From Macquaria australasica (taxonomy: Eukaryota; Chordata; Actinopteri; Centrarchiformes; Percichthyidae): a stretch of 64,000 bases of DNA. Below, piece by piece: positions 15,601-23,891 of this stretch. The translations under genes and the position numbers were made by a program. Each line of letters opens with the position of its first letter. The first letter of the stretch is position 1. The notes under the pieces are model-generated. The model was not told the origin of the DNA. It did not search any database and saw only the letters and a program-made list of their open reading frames with translations. Location of the stretch: the NCBI GenBank assembly GCA_005408345.1, contig SEMN01000201.1:186001-250000 (forward strand). Reading direction: 5' to 3'.

Positions 15601-16126
15601 ATTAAATAAATTAAGATAATCAAATAGAAATGGGCTCTATCATCAAGTTCATAAAACTAAATTTAAGGCTTAAAGTGTTTAAGTTAACTGTAGTCAAAGG
15701 GCATGTAAGATTTCAGAGACATCTAGTTAATATAATTCTATTTTAGATAGCTGTATCTATGCAGAGTATAGCCAAATCTAAGCTTAGTTTACCCACAACT
15801 TTGAAATTGTTTTTTCAAGTTGACATGACTGTGAATGCGCTAATCTCAAGTACTTTTTTAACTGTGTCTTCTACATCATAGTTTAGGATGGGTAAATAAA
15901 TATTAAAATATTTCTCTTACCAGGCTTTTCCACATGTGCAGGTGACTGGGTCTTTTTGCCTAAAAGGGGAGTAACAGTCACCATTTTATTGACTGTGAGT
16001 AAAGACAAACACGCATGCATTTACACCCATTAACACTATGCTAGTATTCAGACACTCACCTTTACCTTTACCTTTCCCCTTACTGCCTGCACTGCTTGAT
16101 GCACTTTCTGGTTTCTTAGGTGGCAT
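135..16126 (-). CDS. dnai3: Dynein axonemal intermediate chain 3 (WDR63), 5' part, 18 coding exons
   Basis: WD-repeat intermediate chain of the ciliary inner-arm dynein I1/f (Chlamydomonas IC140 family). Coding exons in transcript order: 16126-16060, 15959-15921, 13070-12886, 12397-12293, 11744-11616, 11502-11303, 11087-10971, 10552-10356, 9659-9541, 8809-8720, 8440-8351, 6581-6462, 5223-5150, 3780-3627, 3281-3182, 1185-1061, 626-566, 265-135. All junctions are GT-AG and phases add up to 701 codons; human DNAI3 has about 890, so roughly the last 190 residues lie left of base 1. The start is MPPKKPES followed by a GKGKGKG stretch. Family hallmarks I recognise: TSATQELFGC and AAVSDFSPVKQIV near the N-terminus, ISSINWHPTIYG opening the WD region, VVLWDIS, HKAPITHVQW, DVRTSKLL and VQRSPFFKDIILT in successive blades. 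The exon at 265-135 is short of consensus only in that its correct 3' splice site is the CCCAG before GTGCCAAG; the nearer TTTCAG gives a stop. Identification is firm; exon edges are by eye. Confidence 0.95.
959..979. repeat. (ATT)n microsatellite
   Basis: Short perfect trinucleotide run in a dnai3 intron. Confidence 0.85.
4426..4677. mobile_element. hAT-type MITE with 8-bp target duplication
   Basis: A 236-bp element (4434-4669) in a dnai3 intron starts CAGTGATGGAAAGTAAC and ends GTACTTCTTCCACTACTG, imperfect terminal inverted repeats of the form CAGTNNTGGAA. It is flanked on both sides by CCCTCACA, an exact 8-bp duplication typical of hAT transposition. The interior is the AAGTACATTTACTCAAGTACTGTACTT family widespread in teleosts. 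No transposase is encoded. Confidence 0.88.
9302..9351 (+). repeat. Small tandem repeat, period 20
   Basis: The unit AGCCTGTGTCAAATCAATAG occurs twice in direct succession with a partial third copy, in a dnai3 intron. No function suggested. Confidence 0.85.
12591..12618. repeat. (CA)14 microsatellite
   Basis: Uninterrupted dinucleotide tract in a dnai3 intron, preceded by an A-rich stretch. Confidence 0.97.
13071..15920 (-). other. Large dnai3 intron (2.85 kb)
   Basis: No exon is needed here: the phases of the exons at 15959-15921 and 13070-12886 join directly (split glycine codon). It contains an interspersed repeat with GGTCCCCACAAGG and TTAGGGTTA motifs at about 15030-15145; nothing else is evident. 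Confidence 0.7.
15030..15145. repeat. TTAGGGTTA-rich interspersed fish repeat
   Basis: CTTGGTCCCCACAAGGTTT followed by scattered TTAGGGTTA/GGTTAGG motifs is a recognised dispersed teleost repeat type. It is not telomeric: the motif is irregular and interrupted. Confidence 0.5.
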
Positions 16127-16744
16127 CCTTGCTCTTAAGATAGCTTCACTAATGAGAGGGGGAAAGTTTATGTACAAATTCAACAACATACAGTGTTACA
16201 TTTCTCCTAGCAAAACACCAAACTACATATTATCTATACACGTTTCTATTTCATTGACCAGCTGTCAGAGAGTGAACATTTCAATTCAGTGTCTTGCAAT
16301 GGTGCTTAAAAGTTATTATCAATGCACATGGCGACGTCTTGTGGAGGATAAGAGAATTGTCCTGTCGTTTTTGCATTGCCTTGTAAGAAGGCCTCTAGAT
16401 TATGAGAATTATTAGAGATGATCTAAATTGACTTTTTCTGTAAAAACAAAATTAAGCCAATACCTCAGGCTGACACACGCTTTTGGGGTGTACTTCTGTT
16501 TATACTTGCCAAGGTTATAACTAATGATATAGAGTGGAAAATTAAGTATTCAGGATTCAGACAAAAGTAACAATATCACAGTAAAGTCAAGTGAAAAATA
16601 TGTCTTTTTTTATTATTCTGTTTATACTATTTTAGTCCATTTTTGCTTATTTTCTATTTTGTTCCGTCATCTTTAAAGCCTATATAAAGATTTGTCTTTT
16701 TTATATCTCCTAGTGTTTCTATTATATATCTTATCTCAGATCTT

Positions 16745-16822
16745 TTCTTAATGTCTTTAAATGTCATATGTAAAGCACTTTGAATTTCCTCGTTGAAAGT
16801 TGCTATACAAATACACTTTGCT
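16745..16822 (+). repeat. LINE/SINE 3'-tail-like repeat
   Basis: The string TGTAAAGCACTTTGAATTTC followed by a GTTGCTATACAAATA motif is the conserved 3' end shared by many vertebrate V-SINE/LINE elements. Only the tail is seen. Confidence 0.5.
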
Positions 16823-16827
16823 TGTCT

Positions 16828-17060
16828 AAAGCATCAAAAGTAAAAGTACCAATCATGCAGAATGGCCCCACTCAGAGTATTATGTTACATTAGTTATTAT
16901 TACTGATGCATTAACGTTTGAGCAGCAATTTTATATTATATTTGCTCGAGGTGCAGCTAATTTTTTACTACTTTATATACTATTGGTTAAATAATCAATA
17001 AATGCATCATGTTTTCTAACATATTTGGGTGAAAATATGTATGAATTGTAGGCTACAGTA
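16828..17060. repeat. Fragment of the same hAT-type MITE family
   Basis: AAAGTAAAAGTACCAATCATGCAGAATGG followed by AATGTTACATTAG-type sequence matches the interior of the element at 24927-25413. Both ends are missing. It lies in the first intron of dnai3. Confidence 0.55.
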
Positions 17061-17377
17061 CTGGATGCAGCGTAAGTTGTTGGTCGTAATAACGCCACAG
17101 TATCATAATGCAATGGTTAATATACAATATAACACTATGTACCATTTAATCCAGCTGTTTGTTTGCTATTAGCAAGATTAAAAGTAAGTTACAGACACAT
17201 TATATCCGCTTTATTTACTTGCTAGCTGACTGGCAGGTTACAGTAACGTTAATGGACAAGACCGCGTGGGGATAAAGTTTGTTTATTACAAGTCGGTCAT
17301 CGATAACGTACTTTTTAATTCCACTACAGTTACTACACGTTACAGCCACAGTTTATAGATGAATAAATAATGTTTAC

Positions 17378-17445
17378 CGGCAGTGAAACCATAGTAGTTA
17401 GCTTGAAATCCTCTCCACACTTCTTGCTCTTCGCTCATCAGTGGG
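17378..17445 (-). other. dnai3: Probable untranslated first exon of dnai3
   Basis: Coding exon 1 is preceded by a good 3' splice site (CTTTCCCCCTCTCATTAG, acceptor at 16149), so the message must begin further upstream. On the minus strand a donor (CTGCCG, then GTAAAC) ends an exon at 17378, about 1.2 kb upstream. No start codon in frame with MPPKK is needed from it. The upper edge is a guess, set just below the X-box at 17454; a cap site cannot be read from sequence. Confidence 0.5.
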
Positions 17446-17453
17446 ACTGTTTG

Positions 17454-17468
17454 GTTGCCAGGGGTTAC
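17454..17468. promoter_or_regulatory. X-box-like RFX site
   Basis: The sequence GTTGCC-AGG-GGTTAC fits the RFX X-box layout of two inverted half sites with a 1-3 base spacer (consensus RYYNYY, spacer, RRNRAC). The first half is perfect; the second has T in place of a purine at one position. It sits just upstream of the dnai3 first exon, where RFX/FOXJ1-driven motile-cilium genes usually carry it. Function is inferred from motif and position. Confidence 0.5.
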
Positions 17469-17599
17469 AGGAGTGTGTGTGTGGGTGGGGTGGCATTGAC
17501 TGACAGATCCAAGAGCCAATCAGGTCCCGGCAGCGAAATGACGTTACGTTATTGTAAAAAGTTACCTGAGCCATTCTCACAGCAGCGCAGCACACCTTG

Positions 17600-17779
17600 A
17601 GTTCGCTCACAAGACAACACGCAACGCAGTCCGGACGTTTGGTCGAGTTTAATGACTTAAGGGAGGAAATAATTTGACTAAGTTGTGAGTTTTAATTAGA
17701 CCAGGAAATCTGGACACAAGGCGCGTGCCGCAGACGACAGGTGGATGCAGCTAGGTGATTAACCCCGTGCAGGACGTGG
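17600..17779 (+). other. mcoln3: Probable untranslated first exon of mcoln3
   Basis: A consensus donor (GACGTGG, then GTAAGT) ends at 17779, and the first coding exon at 19902 starts behind an acceptor (GATTGTAG) only two bases before its ATG, so an upstream untranslated exon is required. The left edge is approximate. Confidence 0.5.
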
Positions 17780-18070
17780 GTAAGTAGCCCATGGGCTAAT
17801 TTCATGTTTCATTTCCTTCCTGTTCACTGTTGGCCGGGATCGACAGCCAATTAACTTTAACTCTTACACGACAAAATAATGAATATTTTATAGTTTGCCG
17901 CAATGGTGGAAGCTGATCAGGTTTCAGAATGTGAGCTGCTGTGTATTATTCAACATTGCTCAGGTATACATGACTACATTGCCTTCCTCTTCACAGACAG
18001 TTGTTGAGCCATTTGCTGGATCCGTTAGAGCTTCATATTGATCCTGTGTTTTTTACACTCACATACAGTC

Positions 18071-19058
18071 TAATCTAATCCAGTAGGGCGGTCTTGCAAC
18101 AAATCCTATCTATGAAGCTTTTAATGTTCAGCTTTTGTAGATACTGTTAAGGGTTTGTTCAACCTTTTGGAGGGCAGGTGCATTGGTGTTTTTATTCTAC
18201 CTTATTTTAGAAGTTTCCTTTATGTATTGTATGTAAATGTGCTGGAAAAATAGCTTTTAATATAATGAGGTCCAATACTACAACACCCCCACTAAGGTCT
18301 CAAACAGTTTGACACAAAAATAATAAAAACAAAAAATGAACATTATAAGCGTAAAAAAGAAAGGATATTATGGGGATACATGGTTATTTTATTTGGTTGT
18401 ATTACATTTTACAGCTATACAATGTAAGAAAACAACAACAACAACAAAACCTGAGCAGTTAATGTACCCACTCTGTCTTCCAGGATGCTCTTTGTAAAGA
18501 TCACATTTGCTCTCAAGGTCATAGATTTACAGACAGTGAGACATCGAGAGCTGCTACGACTTCACTGTTTTTGTACGTCTCATGACTTCCTGGCTCAGTA
18601 AACACTAGTGGATCACATGAGACTTTGTCCTTTTTATAAAAGCAGTGATATGACACTTTCAGGTACACCTGTACAGTCTAATGCAGTCCACTACAGCGGT
18701 CCTGCAACAAATCTTATATGTGAAGCTTTTCATGTTCAGCTTTTGTTGATACTATTAAGTGTTTATTCAGCATTATTGAGGCCATAGTTTGAAAGGCAAG
18801 TGCATTGGATTTCATAATGGTAAGTGTTTTCTACTTTACCTAATTTTTATTCCTTTTATGTATTGCATGTAAATGGACTGGAAAAATATTAGAAACAGTT
18901 TTTAATATTATAAAGTCTAATACTACAGCACCCCCACTAAGGTCTCAAAAAGTTTGACATACACAAAAAGATATATTCTAAGCTTCAAAAAGAAAGTATT
19001 GTATGTGGGATATATGGTTATTGTATTTTGTTGCATTACCTTTTACAGCTATACATAT
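18071..19058 (+). repeat. Tandem duplicated unit in mcoln3 intron 1 (copies A and B)
   Basis: Copy A (about 18071-18420) and copy B (about 18679-19058) align over some 350 bases with a period near 608. Shared landmarks include GCAACAAATC, ATGTTCAGCTTTTGT, CAACACCCCCACTAAGGTC versus CAGCACCCCCACTAAGGTC, and TTTTACAGCTATACA at the end of each. The interval between them holds the mcoln3 exon-5 relic. The copies are moderately diverged with small indels. I do not recognise the unit as a known transposon. Confidence 0.85.
18455..18660 (+). pseudogene. Relic copy of mcoln3 coding exon 5 with flanking intron
   Basis: This segment repeats 21208-21383, i.e. mcoln3's fifth coding exon (21235-21331) with its polypyrimidine tract (ACTCTGTCTTCCAG) and part of the next intron. 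The exon copy runs 18484-18572, 89 bases against 97: eight bases are missing in the segment coding for RELPDCYDF, which shifts the frame. Acceptor AG and donor GTACGT are both kept. Substitutions include LKVIDLQ for LKAINLQ. It is in the same orientation as the gene, inside intron 1 upstream of the start codon, so inclusion would lengthen the 5' UTR rather than alter the channel. Confidence 0.9.
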
Positions 19059-19083
19059 AAACCATGGGATATTCATAAAGATA

Positions 19084-19188
19084 ACTAGACACTTAACATC
19101 CATCCATCCATCCATTTTCTATACCGCTTATCCTCTTAGAGGGTCGCGGGGGGCTGGAGCCAATCCCAGCTGACTAGACACTTAACAT
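19084..19188. mobile_element. 73-bp repeat insertion with perfect 16-bp target-site duplication
   Basis: The 16-mer ACTAGACACTTAACAT occurs at 19084-19099 and again at 19173-19188. Between them lies CATCCATC repeats followed by a segment (TTTCTATACCGCTTAT ... GGGTCGCGGGGGGCTGGAG) that I recognise as a very common dispersed fish repeat. The long target duplication is what target-primed retrotransposition leaves, so this is read as a short, 5'-truncated retroelement end. Confidence 0.85.
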
Positions 19189-19439
19189 ATGAAATGCAAT
19201 TGCAGAATGCAGTCCTGATTGGCAGGACATAATTGGTTTTGGTGCTATCAATGTCCTGATTGGTGGAAAACGCTTGCAAGAAGCAGGCCTTTTGAATTGT
19301 TTGTCAGACACGCAAAAACTATGCGGAAAAAAACAAAACGAAATGTTAAATAAGAGCATGTGAAAAAAACAAAATGTTAAATAAGAGCTATAAGTTTCTC
19401 CCCATTCTTGCGTGAAAATATGGCACAGGCCACATTCCA

Positions 19440-19700
19440 TTCATTCAATTCAATTCAGTTTTATTTATATAGCGCCATATTCATAAAAGAATAAAATATT
19501 TTGTTTTTGCTTCAACTATCCCAGTGGGTTCAAACCGAGAACCTCTGATTGTGAGGCGACGGTGCTGAACTCTGCACTATCGTGCCGTTACCCTACCTGT
19601 CGTAGCGCATTATTTTCAGAATTAATTTATATTCTGCGGGCCGGATGGGAAGCTTAGGCGGGCCGGATGTGGCCCTGGGGGGCCGCCAGTTGACGAACCC
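19440..19700 (-). repeat. Decayed SINE-like cluster with tRNA-type head
   Basis: On the minus strand 19592-19522 looks like the head of a tRNA-derived fish SINE: a degenerate A box around GCACGATAGTGCAGAG and a B box GGTTTGAACCC (consensus GGTTCGANNCC). To its left is the CAATTCAGTTTTATTTATATAGCGCC motif common in fish interspersed repeats, to its right a GGGCCGGATGTGGCCC segment also seen in dispersed fish elements. Not a functional tRNA gene. Confidence 0.6.
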
Positions 19701-19903
19701 TGATTTAAACTAAAAGCCCTCCATGCTCAAGCCAGTTGGTTGTGAAGATGACTAATATTTTGCTCTATTTGTCCCACCAAGGGTACACTTTGTTTTTTTA
19801 AGTCCAATTTTTTCTTTATTTTATCACATTTTATTGATCTCAGTAATGTTGTAATGCCAATTTTTATTGCATGCAAGTCACCCATATTTAATTGATTGTA
19901 GAT

Positions 19904-22900
19904 ATGGAGGACTCCAGTGACTTGTATGATGTGTATGAGACAAATGGCCGCCCTCCCTGGGCAGACCACCAACATCAGTGTCCGGAGAATCCAGACAAAG
20001 TTGAGTGTCTCCGAAGGAAGATCAAATATTACTTCATGAACCCCTGTGAGAAATACCACGCTCGCGGCCGAAAACCATGGAAACTTATACTGCAGATCAT
20101 CAAAATCGCCATTATTACTATCCAGGTAGTAATCTCAGACATGACCTGAACAGATAAGTTAATTGTGTTGTTTCACCGTTCTGGTAACAAATGTCTTTTT
20201 GTCCCATTTCAGTTAGTGTCTTTTGGGCTGAGCAACCAGATGGTTGTCACATTCAAGGAGGAAAATCTGATGACATTCAAGCACCTCTTCTTGAAAGATT
20301 ATGCTGATGGAGGCATGAATACATATGCAGTGTACAGACAGGCTGATGTTTATGATCACATTGATTACATCATCGAACAGGTAACTGAATGCTTGCACTT
20401 CCTCCTTTCTGCACACTGGGAAGGCATGATTTTTATTTGCTGGAATTTATTGGTGTGTAAGTTTATTTTGATCATGACACAGTTGAGTTTTCCTTTTGCT
20501 TTTGTGTCACTGTAAATCTTTGTTGGAATTTTATCTGCATGCTTATATGGCCATAAAGCTCAACAAGCTCCCATGACTGGCAAGATGTGGCTTGTCATGG
20601 GATTGGACTTTGTACATGTCATATGTTGTTTGAATCTGCCGTTTTGTTTTGTAGATTTTGACTGCATAAATCTGCTGCTAAACTTCTTTTCCACCCCAAC
20701 AATGTCAAATTAACAGCAAACCTGACTTTACTATACCTGATATTTCTATTGTTCATTTCTAGTATGGACTTCTGCACAACACCACAGTAGGCAATCACGA
20801 ATATGAGAAAAATGGCACTATCTACACCCCCCTGTTGCTGTGTCAGGAGTTCTACAGAAACGGTTCAATCTTCCCTGGAAATGAGACCTTTGAAATCGAT
20901 GCTGAAGTGGAAACTCGTAAGTATGCATGATTGGTGGAGTTATGCGTGAAAAAACTGAATACTTCAACCAGGTTTAATACATTTATTTTGCGTAATATTT
21001 CACATTGCTTGTTTAACATTTGTCTTTTTCTTTTTGTTGTGGCTTGTATCTAACAGAGTGCCTCAACGTTTATCCGATGTATCACACGTCATTGCAGGAA
21101 GTACCACATTTTGAATTGCATTTCAAAAGGTTTGTACGTAACATTTAATTATAGTCTTTTTCTTTGGTTTCAAATATGATGTTAAAAAATTAAAAAAAAA
21201 AACCCTCAGTTAATGTACCCACTCTGTCTTCCAGGATGATCTCTGTCAAGATCACATTTGCACTCAAGGCCATAAATTTACAGACAGTGAGACATCGAGA
21301 GCTTCCAGACTGCTACGACTTCACTGTTACTGTACGTCTCGTGTCTTCATGGCTCAGTAACTCACATCAGACTTAAAAGCAGTGATATGACACATCTGAT
21401 CAGTTCACTGCTGCCTTAACAGTGCCAACGATGCCTTGTGACACTGCACCGGTTTCACAGCGCAGATGGGAGTTAAAATGAAGAGTCGGTGTCAATCCTG
21501 TGTTTTTATTTAATGGAGCTACTTTGAGGACACAAATCTGTTTGCACACTGCCAGCTATTTATATAGTTAAAGGTTAGCGTTAGGGGTTTGGCTGTTAGG
21601 AAGTAGTCCTTTTCAAAAACTGTCTGTTTTTTTCTCCCTTAAACACGACTGCCTGGTTAACAGATCACTTTCAACAACCAAGCTCACAGCGGCAGGATAA
21701 AGATTGACCTGGAAAATGATGTAGACATCAATGAATGCAGAGACTGGAAAGTAACTGGAGCATGTACGTTTTCTGAGCTGAAGTTAGTATGCACAAAGGA
21801 ATCATCTGTGTTGCTTTAAGCCCATGTCCAGGATCCCTGGGATTCATTAAAGCTTGAGACTTTGCTGCACATAAAATCTGTTTGAAGACGTTTGTCTTTT
21901 TCAGATGAGTCATTTTTAATTTCTGTTCCCTCAGCTGCTAGAAACATACACCTGACTGTGCTGTTTGACTGCCTCATCATTATAACGTGCATCGCCTCCT
22001 TCACCCTCTGCACACGCTCAGTGATCAATGGGATTCAGCTGCAGTTTGTAAGTAAACTGAACTGACCATAAAACACAGAAAGTATTTTTGTTACATATCT
22101 GTTCATTATGGAAGTCGAAACTTCTTGGGCAAAACATTTACATGCTCAGTCAGTTTTACTTTCTCCATGACACTTCTTTGCTTAATCCGTCCTTTAATTA
22201 AAAATGTATATTATTTACGGGTACAACAGCAGCTAAGAGAGAGGGTAGATATCTTGTCTATACTTCTCGTCCTTTTTATTTTGACTCTAATTCTCAGATG
22301 CTCTGATGATTTTAAATAGGTTCAGCTTGAGTCGTGACCTTTCTGGTAGTGATGTAATATGCTGCTCATTACTTTCTCTATTATTATTTGATCTCCTTTA
22401 TTTGGATTGTGCTCATTCCTGGGCCTGTACTCTTATGTCTTGTTGGTGCTGAGTCAATGCATCCCTGTATATATCCCTATTTGATATGTTAAACTTGAAA
22501 AATGTAAACAGAGATTTACAATACAACTTGCCTGCATTTCCCTCTGTTGTCAACAGCAGTACACACTCTACTGCAAGAACCATTGCCGCACAGAAGTCCC
22601 ATGGTCAGACAAGTTGGAGTTTTTGAATGGCTGGTATATCCTGATCATTGTTAGTGACACACTGACCATCATCGGCTCCATTCTCAAGATGGAGATCCAG
22701 ACTAAGGTAACGGAGATTTCCTATTACAATATAGAGGTTGATCCATGTTAATTACAATGTCTTTCAGTATTACATTTTAACAATATTAACTTTGTTAGCT
22801 GACATGTACTTGGAGGTATTTCTTCAGTCCATTAGGCACATTTTTAAACATCCACTGTGTCTTTTAGGTCCTCACAAGTTATGACATCTGCAGCATCTTC

Positions 22901-23847
22901 CTTGGGACCGGCACCATGTTTGTCTGGATTGGNNNNNNNNNNNNNNNNNNNNNNNNNNNNNNNNNNNNNNNNNNNNNNNNNNNNNNNNNNNNNNNNNNNN
23001 NNNNNNNNNNNNNNNNNNNNNNNNNNNNNNNNNNNNNNNNNNNNNNNNNNNNNNNNNNNNNNNNNNNNNNNNNNNNNNNNNNNNNNNNNNNNNNNNNNNN
23101 NNNNNNNNNNNNNNNNNNNNNNNNNNNNNNNNNNNNNNNNNNNNNNNNNNNNNNNNNNNNNNNNNNNNNNNNNNNNNNNNNNNNNNNNNNNNNNNNNNNN
23201 NNNNNNNNNNNNNNNNNNNNNNNNNNNNNNNNNNNNNNNNNNNNNNNNNNNNNNNNNNNNNNNNNNNNNNNNNNNNNNNNNNNNNNNNNNNNNNNNNNNN
23301 NNNNNNNNNNNNNNNNNNNNNNNNNNNNNNNNNNNNNNNNNNNNNNNNNNNNNNNNNNNNNNNNNNNNNNNNNNNNNNNNNNNNNNNNNNNNNNNNNNNN
23401 NNNNNNNNNNNNNNNNNNNNNNNNNNNNNNNNNNNNNNNNNNNNNNNNNNNNNNNNNNNNNNNNNNNNNNNNNNNNNNNNNNNNNNNNNNNNNNNNNNNN
23501 NNNNNNNNNNNNNNNNNNNNNNNNNNNNNNNNNNNNNNNNNNNNNNNNNNNNNNNNNNNNNNNNNNNNNNNNNNNNNNNNNNNNNNNNNNNNNNNNNNNN
23601 NNNNNNNNNNNNNNNNNNNNNNNNNNNNNNNNNNNNNNNNNNNNNNNNNNNNNNNNNNNNNNNNNNNNNNNNNNNNNNNNNNNNNNNNNNNNNNNNNNNN
23701 NNNNNNNNNNNNNNNNNNNNNNNNNNNNNNNNNNNNNNNNNNNNNNNNNNNNNNNNNNNNNNNNNNNNNNNNNNNNNNNNNNNNNNNNNNNNNNNNNNNN
23801 NNNNNNNNNNNNNNNNNNNNNNNNNNNNNNNNNNNNNNNNNNNNNNN

Positions 23848-23891
<44 letters not shown>

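Larger units (their letters stand above)
17378..17779. promoter_or_regulatory. Head-to-head promoter region of dnai3 and mcoln3
   Basis: The first exons of dnai3 (minus) and mcoln3 (plus) diverge from this roughly 400-base interval. It is richer in CG dinucleotides than the introns on either side (clusters at 17520-17650 and 17715-17775), as expected of a fish housekeeping-type promoter. No TATA box is evident. An RFX-type X-box lies at 17454-17468. The head-to-head order of these two genes is also found in human as I recall it, which supports a shared regulatory region. Confidence 0.6.

Noticed and set aside
19522..19592. tRNA gene on the minus strand
   Set aside because: B box is recognisable, but no cloverleaf can be formed with the degenerate A-box half; it is a SINE head.
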